Source of the DNA: Bacteroidales bacterium
Lineage (GTDB): Bacteria; Bacteroidota; Bacteroidia; Bacteroidales; UBA7960
NCBI GenBank assembly: GCA_007123065.1
Contig: SKSI01000006.1
Span: forward strand, 1-11,335
Length of the DNA: 11,335 nucleotides
Direction: 5' to 3'
Within the stretch, counting starts at the first letter, position 1. Every line of letters begins with the position of its first letter. The position numbers and the translations under genes were made by a program. The notes under the pieces were generated by a model that was not told where the DNA came from, searched no databases, and saw only the letters and a list, made by a program, of their open reading frames with translations. Shown here in pieces: positions 7,569 to 11,335 of this stretch.

Positions 7569-7576
7569 TATTTTTG
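7569..7576 (+). promoter_or_regulatory. Probable -7 promoter element of the rightward operon
   Basis: TATTTTTG matches the Bacteroidota sigma-A -7 consensus TAnnTTTG exactly and lies 27 nt before the ATG at 7604. The upstream TTG at 7551-7553 is 15 nt away, closer than usual for the -33 element. The T-rich context raises the chance of a random match. Confidence 0.45.
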
Positions 7577-7592
7577 AGAATTATAATGATAT

Positions 7593-7597
7593 AGGAG
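7593..7597 (+). promoter_or_regulatory. Shine-Dalgarno sequence of the first rightward gene
   Basis: AGGAG lies 6 nt before the ATG at 7604. This favours that ATG over the second in-frame ATG two codons later at 7610, where the gap would be 12 nt. Confidence 0.55.
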
Positions 7598-7603
7598 CAG
7601 TGT

Positions 7604-8449
7604 ATGAGTATGAATGACAATGGAGTACAGCTGATTGATGTGGATCGGGTTGTTCGATCGAAAGCAGGCAAAGCTTATAGATTTATTCCCCGTGCATTGA
7701 TCCGTTATGTGGAAAGGATTGTGCATCAGGATGAGATGAATGAGGCATTGCTTGAGATGAAAGGGTTAACCGGATTGGATTTTGTAGAGGCGGCTTTGAT
7801 TGATCGGTTTGGGTTGGATATTGAAGTGATCAATCCTGAAAACATTCCAGCTACCGGCCGTTACATTGTTGCTTCCAATCATCCGCTCGGGGGACTTGAC
7901 GGCATGGCACTTATGCATGTCATTGGCAAGAAAAGGCCGGACCTTAAGTTCATATCGAACGATATATTGATGGAGTTGCATTCACTTAAAGATCTTTTTA
8001 TCGGTGTCAACAAACACGGACGAACCAACATGGAGATGGTTCGCACACTTGAAGCCCATTTTGCATCTGATATCCTGATCATGATTTTTCCAGCAGGACT
8101 TGTTTCGCGACGCAAAAATGGAGTTATCAGAGATCTTGAGTGGAAGAAAACCTTCATTACAAAAGCCATACAGCACAAAAGAGACATTGTACCTGTATAC
8201 ATAGAAGGGCGCAATTCAAATTTTTTCTATAATTTAGCCAATTGGCGCAAGCGTCTGAGGATAAAAGTTAATCTTGAGATGTTGTATTTGCCGGATGAAA
8301 TGTTTCGTCAGCAAAACAAGAAGTTGCGAATCATTTTTGGTAAGGCTGTACCGTATACAACCTTTACCAAAGAGTATACCCATAGCCAGTGGGCTCAAAA
8401 AATGAAGCAGCATGTTTATGATTTACCAGAAGGCGCAGATGCTTTTTAG
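7604..8449 (+). CDS. PlsC-like lysophospholipid/O-acyltransferase (GlsA/OlsA-like)
   Basis: A 281-residue acyltransferase of the PlsC/LPLAT superfamily, which moves an acyl chain from acyl-ACP or acyl-CoA to a hydroxyl group at the inner face of the membrane. The block SNHPLGGLDGM at 91-101 is motif I; it reads H93-x5-D99 rather than the canonical H-x4-D, a variant I know from related LPLAT subfamilies. IFPAGLVSR (161-169) corresponds to the FPxG motif and VPVYIEGRNS (196-205) to the later P-block. There is no signal peptide. The next gene is a GNAT N-acyltransferase, and this pairing resembles GlsA/GlsB of Bacteroides (glycine lipids) and OlsA/OlsB (ornithine lipids). The inferred role is therefore the second, O-acylation step. 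A general 1-acylglycerol-phosphate acyltransferase is the alternative. Confidence 0.85.
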   Translation: MSMNDNGVQLIDVDRVVRSKAGKAYRFIPRALIRYVERIVHQDEMNEALLEMKGLTGLDFVEAALIDRFGLDIEVINPENIPATGRYIVASNHPLGGLDGMALMHVIGKKRPDLKFISNDILMELHSLKDLFIGVNKHGRTNMEMVRTLEAHFASDILIMIFPAGLVSRRKNGVIRDLEWKKTFITKAIQHKRDIVPVYIEGRNSNFFYNLANWRKRLRIKVNLEMLYLPDEMFRQQNKKLRIIFGKAVPYTTFTKEYTHSQWAQKMKQHVYDLPEGADAF

Positions 8450-8489
8450 TCCTGAGGTCAACATGACACGATGCAAAATTGAACTATGA

Positions 8490-9455
8490 ATGGAGAAGGA
8501 AATGAAGCATAAGGATGAACCGATCATACCACCTGTCAACAGAGAGGTGATCAAGGAAGAGCTTAACAAAGACAGATTTTTTCGTGCCACCAACAATGCG
8601 AGAAATGAAATATATATTGTTGATGCACATAATGCACCAAACACCCTCAAAGAGATTGGGCGTTTGCGGGAGGTTTCTTTTCGACAATCGGGCGGTGGTA
8701 CAGGGAAGCCGGCAGATATCGATTCGTTCGATACCGCGGATATTCCTTACAAGCAATTGATTGTTTGGGATCCTGATGCGGAAGAGATTGTTGGCGGCTA
8801 TCGTTACATTTGCTGCTGGGAGGTCGCAAAAAAAGAAGATGGAGCACCCCGGGTGGCAACTGCCGAATTGTTTCGTTTCTCTCAAAAGTTTATCAGCGAC
8901 TACCTGCCTTATACCATAGAACTTGGGCGTTCTTTCGTGCAGCCTGCCTACCAACCATCACGGGAAAACAGAAAGAGTATCTATTCCCTGGATAATTTGT
9001 GGGATGGCCTGGGTGGATTGGTTGTTGAACATCCCAAACTTCAATATTTTGTCGGTAAGGTAACGATGTACCAACATTTTGATCCCTTTGCCCGGGATCT
9101 CATCCTGTATTTTATGAAAAGATTTTTTTCTGATCCGGATGAGCTGATCCGCCCTTATGATCCGCTTCCTGTTCATACGCCCGAAGCAGAACTGGAAAAA
9201 GTATTTGTCGCCGGTTCTTTTGAAGAAAATTATCGCCTGCTTTCCAATGCAGTAAGAAGCAGAAAAGAAAATATCCCCCCACTGTTCAACTCGTACATGG
9301 GTTTGAGCCCTACAATGAAAACATTTGGCACCGCCTTTAATGAAGGGTTTGGAGGTGTTGAGGAGACCGGTATTATGGTTACGATCAAAGACATTTATCC
9401 TGCTAAGACCCGTCGACACGTGGCTACCCACAAGAGGGATAAAGAAAAAAGATAA
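8490..9455 (+). CDS. GNAT/hemolysin-family N-acyltransferase (GlsB/OlsB-like)
   Basis: A 321-residue protein of the OlsB-like GNAT acyltransferases, often annotated as putative hemolysin. These condense a 3-hydroxyacyl chain from acyl-ACP onto the amino group of an amino acid, the first step of aminoacyl-lipid synthesis. Visible family blocks are LREVSFRQ (59-66), a GNAT-like IVGGYRY (100-106), ELGRSFVQPAYQ (144-155), SLDNLWDGLGGLV (166-178) and YFVGKVTMY (186-194). In Bacteroides the glycine-lipid enzyme GlsB has this architecture and is encoded beside GlsA; the amino acid used here cannot be read from sequence. The gene lies 40 nt after the PlsC-like gene. The start may instead be the ATG at 8502, which has GGAG 6 nt upstream. 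The C-terminal tail (305-321) is strongly basic. Confidence 0.85.
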   Translation: MEKEMKHKDEPIIPPVNREVIKEELNKDRFFRATNNARNEIYIVDAHNAPNTLKEIGRLREVSFRQSGGGTGKPADIDSFDTADIPYKQLIVWDPDAEEIVGGYRYICCWEVAKKEDGAPRVATAELFRFSQKFISDYLPYTIELGRSFVQPAYQPSRENRKSIYSLDNLWDGLGGLVVEHPKLQYFVGKVTMYQHFDPFARDLILYFMKRFFSDPDELIRPYDPLPVHTPEAELEKVFVAGSFEENYRLLSNAVRSRKENIPPLFNSYMGLSPTMKTFGTAFNEGFGGVEETGIMVTIKDIYPAKTRRHVATHKRDKEKR

Positions 9456-9470
9456 TTTCAATCCTGTTTT

Positions 9471-10073
9471 ATGAAAATCACTTCAGCGGAGTTTGTCAAG
9501 AGTTCAACTTCAGTTAAGGACTGCCCCGAACAGGTCTTCCCGGAATATGCATTTCTCGGCCGATCCAATGTTGGGAAGTCCTCCCTGATTAATATGCTGA
9601 TAGCACGTAAGAATCTTGCCAAGACCTCTGGTACACCTGGAAAAACAAGACTGCTCAATCATTTTCTGGTTAACGATACATGGTATTTGTGTGACCTGCC
9701 CGGTTATGGTTTCGCAAAGATTTCTAAAAGTATCCGTGAAAAGTGGGAGCAGACCATCAAAAATTATTTACACCATCGCGAAAACCTGCTTTGCGCATTC
9801 GTTTTGATTGATATCCGGCACGAGGCACTGAAAAATGATCTGGAGTTTCTTTCATGGATGGGAATGAAAGGGCTTCCTTTTGCTATCGTGTTTACTAAAG
9901 CTGATAAGTTATCCAGGGCAAAAGTGCAGCTACAACTTGCAAAGTATGAGAAAAAGCTTGCGCTTCAGTGGGAACCTTTGCCGCCAATCTATGTGTCGAG
10001 TTCAGCGACAGGCGAAGGGCGGGACGATATCCTTAATCTGATCTCAGATTGCAACAGCAATTTCAATATCTGA
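9471..10073 (+). CDS. engB: EngB (YihA/YsxC) ribosome-assembly GTPase
   Basis: A 200-residue small GTPase of the TrmE-Era-EngA-EngB group, essential in many bacteria and involved in late assembly of the 50S subunit. All G motifs are present: G1 GRSNVGKSS (30-38), G2 GTPGKT (54-59), G3 DLPGYG (75-80), G4 TKAD (142-145) and G5 SSA (177-179). Length is normal. It starts 15 nt after the GNAT gene on the same strand and probably shares its transcript. It converges on gldB with 65 nt between stop codons. Confidence 0.97.
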   Translation: MKITSAEFVKSSTSVKDCPEQVFPEYAFLGRSNVGKSSLINMLIARKNLAKTSGTPGKTRLLNHFLVNDTWYLCDLPGYGFAKISKSIREKWEQTIKNYLHHRENLLCAFVLIDIRHEALKNDLEFLSWMGMKGLPFAIVFTKADKLSRAKVQLQLAKYEKKLALQWEPLPPIYVSSSATGEGRDDILNLISDCNSNFNI

Positions 10074-10096
10074 ACCCCGGCAGGATAATCCATACA

Positions 10097-10125
10097 CTAA
10101 GCATCCGCCGCTCAGCATCTTTTTT
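10097..10125 (+). terminator. Weak candidate terminator after engB
   Basis: CTAAGC (10097-10102) and GCTCAG (10110-10115) can pair with one A-C mismatch around a 7-base loop, followed by CATC and six T. It lies in the 65-nt gap between convergent engB and gldB. The stem is short and the T run is offset by 4 bases, so this is tentative. Confidence 0.3.
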
Positions 10126-10138
10126 CGGGCTTCTTTTG

Positions 10139-11152
10139 TTAGCGCGGCCTGAACCGTGCACCTGATAATATTTTCTGATGATCTGTTTCCCGAAGCAGTT
10201 CCTGAAGCGTAATATCAGGATTTCTCCCCATATACTCTCTGATAATCTGCCATCCAAGCCAGACGCCGGTTTGTGGTGCTGATTGGTTCGAAAAAGGTGT
10301 GGTGAAAGGGGCCTGATTGATAAATTGCCGGATCATCCGCCGATCGGTGGAATATAACAGTTCATTGTCGATCTTGTAAGTGAACGCGTAAGCTTGATAG
10401 CTTTCCATCCAATTCATCTGCTTGTCAGTGTAAGATATTTTCAAGGTGTCGTGCATTCGTGGCAACATACAGTCAATGAAAAATTGCCTTTTTCCTTCAT
10501 AAATCATATAATCAAGCAATGTTTCCGGAGTGCCGGCCAGTTCCTGCAGGTGAAGGTCAGCAAGCGTGCGCATCATATCTGTAATCACACTTTCAGGTCG
10601 CATCCATCTTGATATGTATCTCGGAATACCCAATTTATCATATTGTTCATAATCCTCCCCCAGGTATGTATCCAAAGCGATCACCATCCGGTCATCAATA
10701 AACTTTACAGGCATCAGGTAATCAACTCCCGAAATGTAAGTGTATAAGGTTGGGATATCTTCATTCGGAAAATGGTAGCGGTAAAAGCGAAAAGCCTGAA
10801 CAAGGTCATCCCTGAGCGGCTCCATGTCACCCCAAACATCCTGACTATCCATATATAAAGCAGCAATATCCGGATCAGTTACGAAATCAAATAATGCCTG
10901 AATGGCCGCATCATCTTCCAGCGAATGTTCAAGAAAAAGATCAAAAACATCCCGGTAAGGTGAAAGTGTTTCATAAAGGACAAACGGGTTGGCTTCAAAC
11001 AAGACCTGCTCATAGCGGTTGATCACAATCTCCTTAGCTTCTATCCCGGAAATGTCCGCTTCATAAAACGGTTTCCGGCCTCCTCCTGTGCAGGAGATCG
11101 CAAAAAATGTCAGAAAAACCACACCCAATCTAAATGCCAATCTTTTAACCAT
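10139..11152 (-). CDS. gldB: GldB, gliding-motility-associated lipoprotein
   Basis: A 337-residue lipoprotein of the GldB family, needed for gliding in Flavobacterium but also found in many non-gliding Bacteroidota, where its biochemical role is unclear. The N-terminus has two basic residues, a hydrophobic stretch and a lipobox-like AISC, giving lipidation at Cys21. The following residues (TGGGRK) lack the acidic surface-export signal, so a periplasm-facing protein is likely. Family-typical blocks are YISGVDYLMPVKFIDDRMVIALDTYLGEDY (138-167), PFTTPF (281-286), GVWLGWQIIREYM (296-308) and the basic end ARFRPR. Downstream it converges with engB; gldC, often its partner, is not visible in this window. 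An octamer repeat array begins about 20-30 nt upstream of the start. Confidence 0.92.
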   Translation of the reverse strand: MVKRLAFRLGVVFLTFFAISCTGGGRKPFYEADISGIEAKEIVINRYEQVLFEANPFVLYETLSPYRDVFDLFLEHSLEDDAAIQALFDFVTDPDIAALYMDSQDVWGDMEPLRDDLVQAFRFYRYHFPNEDIPTLYTYISGVDYLMPVKFIDDRMVIALDTYLGEDYEQYDKLGIPRYISRWMRPESVITDMMRTLADLHLQELAGTPETLLDYMIYEGKRQFFIDCMLPRMHDTLKISYTDKQMNWMESYQAYAFTYKIDNELLYSTDRRMIRQFINQAPFTTPFSNQSAPQTGVWLGWQIIREYMGRNPDITLQELLRETDHQKILSGARFRPR

Positions 11153-11172
11153 AAAGCTTTTGTAATATATTC

Positions 11173-11335
11173 AATTATCTAAACTCCACAACTCCTCAAC
11201 CCCTCAACTTCTCAACTTCTCAACTTCTCAACTTCTCAACTTCTAATCTCCTCAACTTCTCAACTTCTCAACTTCTCAACTTCTCAACTTCTAAACTTCT
11301 CAACTTCTCAACTTCTCAACTTCTAAACTCCTCAA
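11173..11335. repeat. Octanucleotide tandem repeat, unit CAACTTCT, running off the window edge
   Basis: From 11181 to 11332 the sequence divides into 19 consecutive 8-base units without a slip, 13 of them exactly CAACTTCT. The exact copies form runs of five (11205-11244), five (11253-11292) and three (11301-11324), separated by single variants AATCTCCT (11245), AAACTTCT (11293) and AAACTCCT (11325). The units nearest gldB (11173-11204) are the most diverged, as expected at the edge of such an array. No G occurs on the plus strand from 11163 to 11335. On the minus strand the unit is AGAAGTTG; because 8 is not a multiple of 3, TGA stops fall in all three minus frames, so it is not coding there. 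The right end lies outside the window. Confidence 0.95.

Larger units (their letters stand above)
7387..7603. other. Divergent intergenic spacer, G/T-rich on the plus strand
   Basis: This is the non-coding remainder between the mraZ control region and the rightward operon. By hand count from 7381 to 7603 the plus strand has about 57 G against about 12 C, with long T runs, a marked strand bias. A 76-codon frame on the minus strand here is low-complexity (Lys/Asn/Thr-rich) and has no family resemblance, so I do not call it a gene. The last 50 nt contain the probable promoter and ribosome binding site of the next gene. I see no tRNA, riboswitch or clear terminator. Confidence 0.6.

Noticed and set aside
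7441..7671. 76-codon open frame on the minus strand in the divergent spacer
   Set aside because: Low-complexity Lys/Asn/Thr-rich translation of a T-rich region, overlaps the start of the acyltransferase gene on the other strand, no recognisable motif.
8463..8489. Tiny frame MTRCKIEL ending directly before the ATG of the GNAT gene
   Set aside because: It could be a coupling leader, but it has no ribosome binding site and such 8-codon frames are common by chance.
11173..11335. CRISPR array
   Set aside because: Units are contiguous 8-mers without unique spacers, unlike the 25-40-bp repeat and spacer structure of CRISPR.

Overview
The window looks like a chromosomal segment of a Bacteroidota bacterium, probably of the Bacteroidales/Marinilabiliales type; the order is a guess. 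Three things support this: the gene order of the cell-division and wall (dcw) cluster, a MraY with the long internal insertion typical of the phylum, and a GldB lipoprotein, a family I know only from Bacteroidota. A meso-diaminopimelate-type MurE indicates an ordinary Gram-negative peptidoglycan.

Left part, minus strand, transcribed from about 7300 down to 50: mraZ, rsmH (mraW), an ftsL-like gene, ftsI (division transpeptidase with a C-terminal PASTA domain), murE, mraY and then murD. Junctions are tight (overlaps or gaps of 2 to 40 nt), so this reads as one operon. The operon seems to be autoregulated: three 10-bp direct repeats fitting the MraZ box (TGGGA-N5-TGGGA-N5-TGGTA) lie just upstream of mraZ. 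The main anomaly is murD. Only its C-terminal part (182 codons) is present, starting 49 nt after mraY. The UDP-binding domain and the ATP-binding P-loop are absent, and the part that remains has lost some family-conserved residues. Either this is a real decayed remnant or a misassembly has deleted roughly 0.8 kb.

Middle, about 7283-7603: a divergent regulatory region. It holds the MraZ operator, a long inverted repeat (7350-7386) whose arms contain DnaA-box-like 9-mers, and a spacer that is strongly G/T-rich on the plus strand. It ends with a Bacteroidota-type -7 element and a Shine-Dalgarno sequence for the rightward genes.

Right part, plus strand 7604-10073: a PlsC-like acyltransferase, a GNAT/hemolysin-like N-acyltransferase and the ribosome-assembly GTPase EngB. 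The first two resemble the O- and N-acyltransferase pair (GlsA/GlsB, or OlsA/OlsB elsewhere) that makes phosphorus-free aminoacyl membrane lipids. Convergent to engB lies gldB (minus, 10139-11152). Upstream of gldB an octanucleotide tandem repeat (unit CAACTTCT) runs to the window edge.

Most of the window is conventional. The points that deserve a second look are the headless murD, the repeat-rich mraZ control region and the octamer array.
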